49,109 nt of DNA from Bacteroidota bacterium (lineage in GTDB: Bacteria > Bacteroidota > Bacteroidia > Chitinophagales > Saprospiraceae), in the NCBI GenBank assembly GCA_963169325.1, contig CAUJEY010000184.1, forward strand, positions 1 through 49,109, written 5' to 3'. The translations under genes were made by a program, and so were the position numbers. Below the pieces are notes generated by a model. That model was not told the DNA's origin and made no database searches. It saw only the letters and a program-made list of their open reading frames with translations. The stretch's first letter is position 1; every line of letters starts with the position of its first letter. This document shows positions 9,750-18,583 of the stretch, piece by piece.

Positions 9750-11816
9750 ATGAAACTCAAATTTTTTTCCGTCGCGCTCTCCGCCCTGCTGCTGTCTTGG
9801 CCGGTGTTTGCGCAAGTAAAGCAGGTATCGACCACAACAGCGCAAAAAACCGGTTTAATAAAAAAAGACAGTGTCGTAAAAATGACCCTGGCCCTGCCCT
9901 TTACCGATACGGCCCGGGAGTATACGGTTACCAAAAGAGGGCACTACTATTACCTCGACGACGATATGGTGGTTGGCAACGATTTCCCTAAAATGGTGGC
10001 ACATTCCTTTTCGAGAGACAAGGGGCTGTTCGGTTGGGATTACCGGTGGTGGAATGGCACCATCCCGATATTGATTAGTGCGGATATCTATACCAATGGA
10101 TTGGGGAAGGCTGTTCACGAAGCGATAGAAGAAATAAACAACTCCACCGTGCTTTACCTGGTTCCCAAATTCCGGCAGCATGAAGACTTTATCAATATAA
10201 CCTGTTCGGAACCGGATGAGAAGACCCTGGGAAGCTCCGAGGTCGGGCGACAGGGGGGAGAACAGTTTTTGCATTTAAACCCGGGAGGCGTCGGCAAAGG
10301 CGTCGTCATGCACGAACTACTGCACGCCGCCGGTTTTTTTCATGAACAAAACCGGGATGATCGCGAACGGTATATCCGGATCAATGAAGATAATATAGAA
10401 GACGGCAAAGAACATAATTTTACAATGATCTCCTCTTCGAATGGAAGTTGGTTGCCTTCCGGCGATTTTCAGAGCGCGTATGACTATTGCTCCATCATGC
10501 ATTACGCCCAAACAGCCGGCGCCCGGCCGGGCTTGAAAACCATAGAATGTGTGTCGGGATCAAAGACCGTTGATTGTCCCGACTGTATGGGACAGCGGAA
10601 TACTTTGTCCGCAGATGATATTTCAGGAATAGCCAAATTCTATCATGACGCGAAGAACCCCGTAAAAAAAGCATTTCCCTGGCCCAAGTATGATTTTTCC
10701 GGGAACAATTATAATTACCTGACCGGCGATTTTAACGGCGACGGCCTGACGGATATCGCGCATTTCGCCTATCGAACATATCTGCATATTTGGCTGTTCA
10801 AAAGCGACGGGACATACGAAATAAAGGACAGGTATCCGGAGGATAATCACTACGGCATGGATAACGACGCGAATTATAAATTTATAACCGGTGATTTTAA
10901 CGGCGATGGCAAAACGGACCTTACGCATATTGTCAACGATAACTATTTGCACCTTTGGATATCCAATGGCGACGGCACATTCGATATAAAAGACAGGTTT
11001 CCGGCGTCTAATGGGTATGCTTTGAAAAATGACGCGTATTATCATTTTTCCTCGGGCGATTTTAACGGCGATGGAAGAACTGACCTGTTCCATGTCGTCA
11101 ATGACAATTATACCCACGTTTGGATATCGAATGGCGACGGCACGTTTGAAATAAAACCACGATTCCCCGCTACCAACGGCTATGCGATGAAAAACGACGC
11201 GAATTATAAATTCCTGATCGGCGATTTTAATGGCGACAAGGTCAGCGATGTGTTGCACGTCGTCAATAACGATTATGCGCACGTCTGGATTTCAAAACGC
11301 GACGGCACATTTGACATCAGGCCGAGGTTCCCGGCGGCTAATGGCTATTCTATGAAAAACGATGCGAATTATCACTTTTCCGTGGGTGATTTCAACGGCG
11401 ATGAGAAAAGCGACCTGTTTCATGTCGTTAATAACGACTATGGACATGTGTGGATTTCAAAAGGCGATGGATCGTTTGACATAAAACCCAGGTACCCTGC
11501 TGCTAACGGCTATGCCATGAAGAATAATACCAATTACAAATTTTTAACGGCCGATGTAAATGGAGACGGCAAAACGGATATTATTCACCTGGTAAATGAA
11601 AACTACCTCCGGGTTTGGGAGTCCAATGGTGACGGCTCTTTCGTAATGCGGGAGAAGTATCCGGATAATAAGTATAACATGAAAAACGCGGGAAACTACA
11701 AGTTTCTGGTCGGACGATTTAACAAAGACTCCAAAGACGACTTGATTCATGTTGTAAATGCCGGCTACACACATACCTGGCTGTATACCCAAAACGGTCA
11801 ATACACCATAAAATAA
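9750..11816 (+). CDS. Secreted astacin-like (M12A) metalloprotease with seven FG-GAP/VCBS-like repeats
   Basis: 688 residues with a signal peptide (MKLKFFSVALSALLLSWPVFAQ). The catalytic domain (about 95-300) carries the astacin zinc motif HELLHAAGFFHEQNRDDR at 188-205 (ligands H188, H192, H198; catalytic E189) and the Met-turn SIMHY at 248-252, so it should be active. Residues about 310-688 are seven tandem units of about 55 residues, each with a calcium-loop motif such as GDFNGDGKTDL followed by HVWISNGDGTFEI; seven units suit a seven-bladed beta-propeller. No T9SS sorting domain follows, so it may be released or handed to a partner. It sits 27 bp after the TcA-like gene and 10 bp before the beta-helix gene, probably in one operon. 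Repeat units 2-5 are very similar, suggesting recent duplication. Substrate unknown. Confidence 0.88.
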   Translation: MKLKFFSVALSALLLSWPVFAQVKQVSTTTAQKTGLIKKDSVVKMTLALPFTDTAREYTVTKRGHYYYLDDDMVVGNDFPKMVAHSFSRDKGLFGWDYRWWNGTIPILISADIYTNGLGKAVHEAIEEINNSTVLYLVPKFRQHEDFINITCSEPDEKTLGSSEVGRQGGEQFLHLNPGGVGKGVVMHELLHAAGFFHEQNRDDRERYIRINEDNIEDGKEHNFTMISSSNGSWLPSGDFQSAYDYCSIMHYAQTAGARPGLKTIECVSGSKTVDCPDCMGQRNTLSADDISGIAKFYHDAKNPVKKAFPWPKYDFSGNNYNYLTGDFNGDGLTDIAHFAYRTYLHIWLFKSDGTYEIKDRYPEDNHYGMDNDANYKFITGDFNGDGKTDLTHIVNDNYLHLWISNGDGTFDIKDRFPASNGYALKNDAYYHFSSGDFNGDGRTDLFHVVNDNYTHVWISNGDGTFEIKPRFPATNGYAMKNDANYKFLIGDFNGDKVSDVLHVVNNDYAHVWISKRDGTFDIRPRFPAANGYSMKNDANYHFSVGDFNGDEKSDLFHVVNNDYGHVWISKGDGSFDIKPRYPAANGYAMKNNTNYKFLTADVNGDGKTDIIHLVNENYLRVWESNGDGSFVMREKYPDNKYNMKNAGNYKFLVGRFNKDSKDDLIHVVNAGYTHTWLYTQNGQYTIK

Positions 11817-11826
11817 CCACAGAATC

Positions 11827-13383
11827 ATGTTCCAAATTGAAGATTTCCACCTTTCAACGGACGGCGACGATTACTATCCCGCCCTGTGCCGCGCTCAACA
11901 TTGGAGCGCCCTGCCACCCGGACGTGTACAGCCCAAATTTTCGATGGGATGGACGCTCATTTTCCAACCCAAAGAATACCGGTTCAGCCGGCCGATCGAA
12001 TTGGTGCGTTGTATGCACCTGTTGGGTAACGGCGGGAGCGATCAGCCGGGAACCCGTTTTGTCTTTTTCAACGATACGCCCGGTTTGGTGATTCATCATG
12101 GCGGCAGCAACACGCTTACGTACCAGTCGCCGGAATATTTGGATGAAACGAACTGGAAAGCACACGGCAGCCGAGGCATTCCGGCCCGCATGCCGTTGCC
12201 CGCCGGAGACCCGGAGCGGCCCGTCGCGGAAGGCTCCCTGATCGAAAATATTGAATTTGTCGGCGCCCATACGCCGCAAACAGCCCCGTTCCCGCCGTAT
12301 GTTAACGGCCAATCCTTCGTGCCGGGGCAAACCCACTACGCGCTTTTTTTCGACCGGGATTGGGACCGTGTGAGCATTCAGGAGGTGAAGCGGCACGGTA
12401 CCTTTGTCGATCCTTTTGAATCTACTCAAAAGCCGGACCGGCGTTGCCACGGCATCATCGCCTACGGGCGTTTTACCCTTCGAAATTGCGTGGTCTCCAA
12501 TTTCTCGGGGCATGGTGTCTACATTTATGGCAACACGGTGGGTTCTAATGCCGACGGCTGGCAGATCAATACGGTAAGCGCCCGGTTCAATGGCAATAAC
12601 GGTCTGCATATCTTCGGTTCGGATGCACATTTGGGATTAGCCCAAAATTTTTATGCCATGCACAATCGTTTCTGGGGAATAGCCGATTTGAGTTATCATG
12701 GGAATCAGTTTAGCGGGGGGCAGGCGTCTAACAATCATTATGGCGGTTTTTTAAGGCCGTTCCAGGTGCAATTGCCAGGAGACCCCCATCCGGTCTATTC
12801 CACTGTCGGTATGCCCTTGCCGGGCGCGACCCTGCTCCGCTGGTTTTACGGGGAGGATAACGATGCCGTCGTACATACCCCCCAAAAGCCCTTCAAGCCC
12901 AATTATGCCGGAAAATTCCTGCAATTGAACCGTTTTATGTCTGCGTTTAATGTTTTAGAATACTGTACTTTAAATAACATGATGACGGGTATTGTCAATG
13001 GGCGTTTGGATACGGCCTCTAGCAAACCGGCAGTGTTTATCGATTCCGGCTATCTGGATACGGGCTGCAATACCCTGAGTCTGGAAGGCGAGTTTATCCC
13101 TTCTTTCAATACGGGTATACGCGTTCAGGACCGGATATCACTCATGGCGTTTGGCGGCGGGCAGGAAAAAGTTTGGATCCGGGCCATGAGCAGGGCCGAA
13201 GCGGCAATGCCTCCTGGCCGGTCTATGCCTTCCACCGCCGACCCTGTCAACTCGCTACCGGAGATTATCTTTTTTACCGACCCTGTTGCCGGCGGTTATG
13301 TAGGCAGCGTGTATTGTATTGTTGGGAAAAAACAAGACGGAACGCCGCTATGGGAGCACCGGAAGTTTGGCAAAATATTGTAA
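11827..13383 (+). CDS. Right-handed beta-helix (pectate-lyase-like) protein
   Basis: 518 residues with no signal peptide and no T9SS tail. Residues about 205-305 contain short Asn/Gly-rich turns spaced like rungs of a parallel beta-helix (RFTLRNCVVSNFSGHGVYIYG, NTVSARFNGNNGLHIFG, NQFSGGQASNNHYGG). The N-terminal part (GWTLIFQPKEYRFSRPIEL, LLGNGG) resembles the opening of pectate-lyase-superfamily or tailspike-like proteins, where a capping strand precedes the helix. No catalytic signature of a specific lyase or glycosidase family was recognised, so carbohydrate binding or cleavage is only a possibility. It starts 10 bp after the astacin gene, which argues for cotranscription with the TcA-like gene. 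Like the TcA-like protein it lacks an export signal, unlike the protease between them. Confidence 0.7.
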   Translation: MFQIEDFHLSTDGDDYYPALCRAQHWSALPPGRVQPKFSMGWTLIFQPKEYRFSRPIELVRCMHLLGNGGSDQPGTRFVFFNDTPGLVIHHGGSNTLTYQSPEYLDETNWKAHGSRGIPARMPLPAGDPERPVAEGSLIENIEFVGAHTPQTAPFPPYVNGQSFVPGQTHYALFFDRDWDRVSIQEVKRHGTFVDPFESTQKPDRRCHGIIAYGRFTLRNCVVSNFSGHGVYIYGNTVGSNADGWQINTVSARFNGNNGLHIFGSDAHLGLAQNFYAMHNRFWGIADLSYHGNQFSGGQASNNHYGGFLRPFQVQLPGDPHPVYSTVGMPLPGATLLRWFYGEDNDAVVHTPQKPFKPNYAGKFLQLNRFMSAFNVLEYCTLNNMMTGIVNGRLDTASSKPAVFIDSGYLDTGCNTLSLEGEFIPSFNTGIRVQDRISLMAFGGGQEKVWIRAMSRAEAAMPPGRSMPSTADPVNSLPEIIFFTDPVAGGYVGSVYCIVGKKQDGTPLWEHRKFGKIL

Positions 13384-13512
13384 CTGATTAGTTCTGCTTT
13401 CTCATATTATAAAAAAATCGCAAAAAGTATTTTTTTCCAACATTATTCCCCCGTAAAACTTGGCTCAATTTTCGCCACGGCTTTCGTACTAAAGACAACG
13501 AAAGTTTCCATT

Positions 13513-16500
13513 ATGAGCCGATTTTTTACGCTTTTTCTGCTGTTAAGCGCCAGTGTTAACGCCGCGACCGATAGCCGGAATCATACGAATAATTTAATCC
13601 CTGTTAGCGACGCACTGCCTGCCGGTTATTCCCGGCTGTCGTCCGATACCATCCCGCCGATAATCAATTGCCCGCCAGGCGATACCGTAGTGTTGGCTTC
13701 CGGCCGGTGCGACACGAATTACCTCTACGTAGTGACCGCATTCGACGGCCTGACGGAGATCGTGCCCACTCTGGAGGAAGGTTGGCCCTCGGGACACCCG
13801 CTGCCGATTGGTACGACTGTCAACGTTTTTCAGGCACTTGATACCTCGGGCAACACGGCCAGCTGCTCGTTTTCGATACTCGTCGTTCCGGCATCTTCTT
13901 CATTGGTCTGTGCCGACACGTTGACGGTCTATCTGGGGCCGGGCTGCACGGTAACACCTGCATTGGAACAATTATTAGTCGAACCTTATGGCTGCCTCAG
14001 CGAAGATCACGTTGCTGAAGTGGACAAAACTGATCCCCCGGGCAACGGCCCATGGCTGCCGACCACTTTTGGGGCTGCCGACGTGAATCAAACCTATATC
14101 TTCCGGGTGGCAGACACCTCCAGCACCAACAAATGCCTGGGCATCATCCAGGTAGCCGACAGCCTCGTGCTGGTGCTGGATTGCCCGGAAATAAACGTGC
14201 CTTGCGCCTTACCCATGGCGCACCTGAGCCCGGAATTTTTAAAAGACAGTCTGGAAATAGCCGCGGGCATGCCCACTATTTTACAAACCTGCCCCAGCGC
14301 CGTTTCTACCCTGTTCATCGACGTGGCCACCGATGTGCCCTGCGATTCGCCCGGAACCGTTTCCGGATACATTCGCCGTTTCTGGACGGTAGTGGACAGT
14401 TCGAACAACGCGGCCACCTGCGTGCAAACCATCAACCGCAACCGTAACATCGCCGACATTTTGTACCCGGCCGATACCACGGTTTCCTGCTCCGGCGCCG
14501 ATCCGCTGCCGGAGACGACCGGGGAGCCCTATATCCTGTTCGGTTCCCGGCAGTACCCGCTGTCGGAATCGCCGCTGTGCGAAATCGAGGCGACCTATAC
14601 GGATTCGGCCGGCGCCCTTTGCGGCGGCAGCCACAGGCTCTACCGTACCTGGACCATCCGCGACACCTGTTCGACGGATTCTACCCAACATACCGTGACC
14701 GGCCTGCAACACATCGACGTGCTGGACATGGACGGCCCGACTTTTCAATGCCCGGCCGATACCGCCGTTTCTATTCAAACAACCGACTGTAAAGGCACGC
14801 TGGAATTGCCCGGCATCATCGTCGGCGACGGCTGCTCCCGGGTGACGGCCGTAACCGCTTACTGGACCATAAACGGCGTGCCGGATAGCCTGGAAGCGAC
14901 CCTGACGGATTTTCCCGGCAATGACCCGACAGCCACGGACACCCTGGCTGCTTTCGACACCGTGGCGGATTTTCCGGCGGGCGTTACCCAGATCGTGTAT
15001 GTCGCTACCGATGACTGCGGCAATACGGCTTCCTGTGAAATTGCCTTGTCCGTTGGCGACAGCATACCGCCGATTGCTTTGTGCGATTCTTTTTTGGTCG
15101 TCACGCTGGACACTACGGGGCGTTTTTCCCTGCCCGCCGATACGTTGGACAACGGTTCTTCCGACTCGTGCAGCACCGTGGCGTTCAAAGTGCGCCGCCT
15201 GGAAACTAACGGCTGCCAGCCGGTCAACCGGTTCTTCAACGCCGCAGATTTCTGCTGTGCCGATGTCGGCGATACGATTCTCGTGCAATTGCGGGCCTAC
15301 GATGTGCTGCTGCCCGCCGGCGAGGTGGATACTGCCTTTTCCAAAGGACAATCGGCCGACTGTTCGACGCTGGTTGTTGTGCGGGATACATTTCCGGCTT
15401 CCTGCCAGGCGCCGCCCGACGTAACGATCACCTGCGATTCTTTTGACCTGTCGCTCGCGGCTTACGGCGATGCGACGCCCTCCTGCGGGATCGATTCTAT
15501 GACTAACGAGGTGGATTTTGCCCAGTTCGACTCTACCTGCAACACGGGAAGTATCACCCGCACCTTTACCGTCTTTAAAACCGGCGGGCCGGACGGCCAG
15601 TGCGTACAACAAATCCAGGTGGATGCCGCACAAAACTATTGGATCAAATTCCCGAATGACACGATCGTCACGATGTGCGACACCGCCGGTATTTACGGTG
15701 CCCCCGAATTGGGTAATTTGAGTTGTGAAAAGATAAAAATCACGTACACCGACGACCGTATCACCGACGTGCCGGACGCCTGTTTGAAAATTTTGCGCAC
15801 CTGGACGATCGTCAATGAATGTGTGCAAGGTCATCTCGTGGTGATCGTGCCCAACCCCGGCCCGAATATGTCGGAAATCCACCCGGACAACCTGCCCGGC
15901 CCGGTGGTGTCGCCTGTCGGAACCCCCGATCCCTGGGCGCCGACCAGGACGCCGGTCAATCCGACAGACCCGGATTCCCTGGATTACAGCATCTTCTGGA
16001 ATCCCGACGCCCACGGCTATACCTACGAACAGGTGATTTTTATCATCGATTCCGAGGCGCCGGTAGTGGAGAACTGCCCCGCCAATGCGCCGACGTACGA
16101 AGATTTCAGCAGCAACGATGCGCAATTGTGGAACGACAGTTACACCACCATCCCGGGCGGCGTGGCGCAGGACCTTTGCGAAGGCGAACCCGATCTGAGT
16201 TTGGATGTAACCGACGCCTGTTACGGCGCCGATGTGGATGTCCGGTATTTGTTGTTCCTCGATCTGGACGGCGACGGCGCCCCCGAAACGGTCATCAAAA
16301 GCGACAACCCGCCGTCTGCCGGCGATGTGTTATACAACAATATTGCTACCCCGAATTACAACGGCGGCGTTCCGAAAAGTATGGACAACCGGCAGATACC
16401 GGCCAATGCCAAATACCAGTTTGCCGTGCAACATATCGCCAATGGTTTTCAGAAAACCATTCGGGTAGTTTGGAATACGCCTTCCAATCCACTCGATTTT

Positions 16501-17874
16501 GTTTTGCCACAACTCCCGCTCGGCAATCACCGGATCGAATGGACGGTTTCGGATGGCTGCGGCAACGAAGCCACCTGCGCGTACGATTTTGCGCTGGAAG
16601 ACGCCGGGGGCCTTTGTGCGCCCACCCAACTGCCGGTTTCCGGATTAATCCGGACGGAAATGGGCGCCGGGGTAAATGCCGTTGCGGTTGCCGTGGACGG
16701 TACGCATCCCACCCTGCCGCCGTTTAATCTCTTCGACCTGACGGATGACCAGGGCGCGTATGATTTTGTGGTACCGACGGGCGGCGATTTTTACATAAAA
16801 CCCTACCGCGACGACAGTCCGTTGAACGGCGTGTCCACCTTCGATCTGCTGCTGATCAACAAACACGTGCTCGGGCTGGAACTGCTGCCGTCGGCTTACA
16901 AGCTGGTAGCGGCGGATGCCAACCGTTCCAATACGGTGACTACTTTCGACATCGTGGAGTTGCGCAAATTGCTCCTGGGCATTACCCAAGAGCTGCCGAA
17001 TAACAGTTCCTGGCGTTTTGTAGACGCAAAATACCTCTTTCCAAATCAGCCCAATCCGCTCCAGGGCGGGTTCCCGGACAGTGTTTTTGTCGCCGATATG
17101 CAACCCTGGACTCCTTCGATGTACGACTTCGTCGGGGTAAAGGTGGGCGACGTGAACGAAAGCGCCGACCCGGGTTTTGCCGGTCAGGTATTGGAAGACC
17201 GCTCCACTATGACGTTCACGCTGGATGATGCCCTGCTTCGCCCGGGCGAAACGGTTCGAATTGCGATCCGGCCGGAAGAAAAAACGGGGCTTCAGGGGAT
17301 GCAGTTCGCGTTCCGGTTCGATCCCGACGTGTTGGCGGTTCAGCGGATCATTCCGGGTTTCGGCGCGCCGGCGTTCGATCAATTCTATGCGCAGCCGGCG
17401 CCCGGCGTGCTTACCTTGAGTTGGGACGATGCCAACGGAGCCGTTTTTGGGGCTGCCGACCCTGTTTTTTATCTGGAAATCAAAGCCTTGCAGCCGGTAC
17501 AACTCAGCCGGGCGATGGAATTATATCCCGGGCAGTTGCGTCCGGAGGTTTATTTAGCCGACGGCAAGGAGATTCGCGCACTGCGTTTCGAATTTGCGAC
17601 GGCGCCTGCTGTGCTGCGGACGGAAATTTTCCCGGCTTCGCCCAACCCGTCTGCCGGACCGGTTTACATTCCGGTGGCCCTGGCGGCGGCTGAAACCGTT
17701 CATTTGGTCGTGTTCGACCAAATGGGGCGGCAGGTGTATGTCGTGGAACGCGTTTTACCGGCAGGTATGCACCGGATAGAAATTCCGGCTGAGGCTCTGG
17801 GGCATACGGCGGGTGTGCTGATGTATAGGGTGCGGGCAGGGGCCGTTGTGGACGGCGGGAAGATTATACGGTGA
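13513..17874 (+). CDS. Giant T9SS-secreted surface protein, paralogue of the window's first gene
   Basis: 1453 residues with signal peptide MSRFFTLFLLLSASVNA. An HYR-like domain occupies about 45-125, followed by repeated Cys-rich Ig-like modules with TDDCGNTASCEIALSV-type motifs and phrases shared almost word for word with the gene at 3-3473 (for example NLPGPVVSPVGTPDPWAPT). Residues about 1080-1215 form a dockerin-like region (NGVSTFDLLLINKHVLGL, then DANRSNTVTTFD), and about 1235-1360 a cohesin-like sandwich (GLQGMQFAFRFDPDVLAV). The C-terminus from PASPNPSAGPVYIPV to GGKIIR is a type A T9SS sorting domain. It probably forms an anchored fibrous surface structure. A 129-bp gap separates it from the beta-helix gene; its stop is 10 bp from that of the convergent response regulator gene. 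Confidence 0.88.
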   Translation: MSRFFTLFLLLSASVNAATDSRNHTNNLIPVSDALPAGYSRLSSDTIPPIINCPPGDTVVLASGRCDTNYLYVVTAFDGLTEIVPTLEEGWPSGHPLPIGTTVNVFQALDTSGNTASCSFSILVVPASSSLVCADTLTVYLGPGCTVTPALEQLLVEPYGCLSEDHVAEVDKTDPPGNGPWLPTTFGAADVNQTYIFRVADTSSTNKCLGIIQVADSLVLVLDCPEINVPCALPMAHLSPEFLKDSLEIAAGMPTILQTCPSAVSTLFIDVATDVPCDSPGTVSGYIRRFWTVVDSSNNAATCVQTINRNRNIADILYPADTTVSCSGADPLPETTGEPYILFGSRQYPLSESPLCEIEATYTDSAGALCGGSHRLYRTWTIRDTCSTDSTQHTVTGLQHIDVLDMDGPTFQCPADTAVSIQTTDCKGTLELPGIIVGDGCSRVTAVTAYWTINGVPDSLEATLTDFPGNDPTATDTLAAFDTVADFPAGVTQIVYVATDDCGNTASCEIALSVGDSIPPIALCDSFLVVTLDTTGRFSLPADTLDNGSSDSCSTVAFKVRRLETNGCQPVNRFFNAADFCCADVGDTILVQLRAYDVLLPAGEVDTAFSKGQSADCSTLVVVRDTFPASCQAPPDVTITCDSFDLSLAAYGDATPSCGIDSMTNEVDFAQFDSTCNTGSITRTFTVFKTGGPDGQCVQQIQVDAAQNYWIKFPNDTIVTMCDTAGIYGAPELGNLSCEKIKITYTDDRITDVPDACLKILRTWTIVNECVQGHLVVIVPNPGPNMSEIHPDNLPGPVVSPVGTPDPWAPTRTPVNPTDPDSLDYSIFWNPDAHGYTYEQVIFIIDSEAPVVENCPANAPTYEDFSSNDAQLWNDSYTTIPGGVAQDLCEGEPDLSLDVTDACYGADVDVRYLLFLDLDGDGAPETVIKSDNPPSAGDVLYNNIATPNYNGGVPKSMDNRQIPANAKYQFAVQHIANGFQKTIRVVWNTPSNPLDFVLPQLPLGNHRIEWTVSDGCGNEATCAYDFALEDAGGLCAPTQLPVSGLIRTEMGAGVNAVAVAVDGTHPTLPPFNLFDLTDDQGAYDFVVPTGGDFYIKPYRDDSPLNGVSTFDLLLINKHVLGLELLPSAYKLVAADANRSNTVTTFDIVELRKLLLGITQELPNNSSWRFVDAKYLFPNQPNPLQGGFPDSVFVADMQPWTPSMYDFVGVKVGDVNESADPGFAGQVLEDRSTMTFTLDDALLRPGETVRIAIRPEEKTGLQGMQFAFRFDPDVLAVQRIIPGFGAPAFDQFYAQPAPGVLTLSWDDANGAVFGAADPVFYLEIKALQPVQLSRAMELYPGQLRPEVYLADGKEIRALRFEFATAPAVLRTEIFPASPNPSAGPVYIPVALAAAETVHLVVFDQMGRQVYVVERVLPAGMHRIEIPAEALGHTAGVLMYRVRAGAVVDGGKIIR

Positions 17875-17884
17875 GGGCTGATCT

Positions 17885-18583
17885 TCACAGCCCCTCCACC
17901 ACCTCCCGGTATCCCCGCCCGACCGGCACTTCCACACCGTTTACCTCCACCACTTCGGCGGTGTATGATTGCACTTTGTCTAAAGAAATGATATACGAAC
18001 GGTGTACCCGCCGGAACAGGTGTGCCGGCAAAAGCGCTTCAATTTCATGGGTGCCCATTTTGGAGAGATAGGCTGCTTTGGTCGTTACCACTTTGATGTA
18101 TTCCCGCTGGCTTTCGATATAAACGATCTCTGAAAACTGGATTTTTACTTTCTTTTTTTGGACGTTCAGGAAGATGTAGTCCTTCTCCGGAACTTCCGGT
18201 ATCTGCGATTTTTCATTGCCCCCTTTTTTTACTTTGTTGACAGCCGTCAGAAAGCGCTCAAATTCAAAGGGTTTTAGCAGATAATCCGTTACGTTCAAAT
18301 TAAATCCCTCTACGGCATATTGGTGGTAAGCGGTGGTCACGATCACGGCCGGCGGGTGCGGCAGCGTTTTTAAAAAAGCCATACCTTTCAACCGGGGCAG
18401 GTGAATATCCAGAAAAATCAGGTCGGTATCGTTATCCTGCAGAAATTCCGTGGCGAGCAGGGCATCTTTAAAGGCGCCCTGCAACTCCAGAAAGGGAACA
18501 TGGGCAATGTATCCCGACAGTATTTTCGTCGCCAGTGGCTCGTCTTCCACAATGATGCATCTGATTTTATACATGGCTGGCAA
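17885..18583 (-). CDS. LytTR-family response regulator
   Basis: 232 residues. The N-terminal receiver domain (about 8-120) has the acidic pair in IIVEDEP, the phospho-acceptor D59 in IFLDIHLP, the conserved T in VIVTTAYHQYAVEG and the K in YLLKPFEF. The C-terminal LytTR DNA-binding domain (about 140-230) shows IFLNVQKKKVKIQFSEIVYI and FRRVHRSYIISL. It should regulate transcription when phosphorylated by the kinase encoded just upstream, whose reading frame overlaps its start by 17 bp, implying translational coupling. A second Met at residue 4 is an equally good start. Target genes cannot be read from the sequence; the unit itself and the adjacent surface protein gene are natural candidates. 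Confidence 0.93.
   Translation of the reverse strand: MPAMYKIRCIIVEDEPLATKILSGYIAHVPFLELQGAFKDALLATEFLQDNDTDLIFLDIHLPRLKGMAFLKTLPHPPAVIVTTAYHQYAVEGFNLNVTDYLLKPFEFERFLTAVNKVKKGGNEKSQIPEVPEKDYIFLNVQKKKVKIQFSEIVYIESQREYIKVVTTKAAYLSKMGTHEIEALLPAHLFRRVHRSYIISLDKVQSYTAEVVEVNGVEVPVGRGYREVVEGL

Noticed and set aside
14281-16125. 614-codon minus-strand open frame inside the second giant surface protein gene
   Set aside because: Antisense shadow of a strongly supported gene; no domain or signal is visible in the translation.
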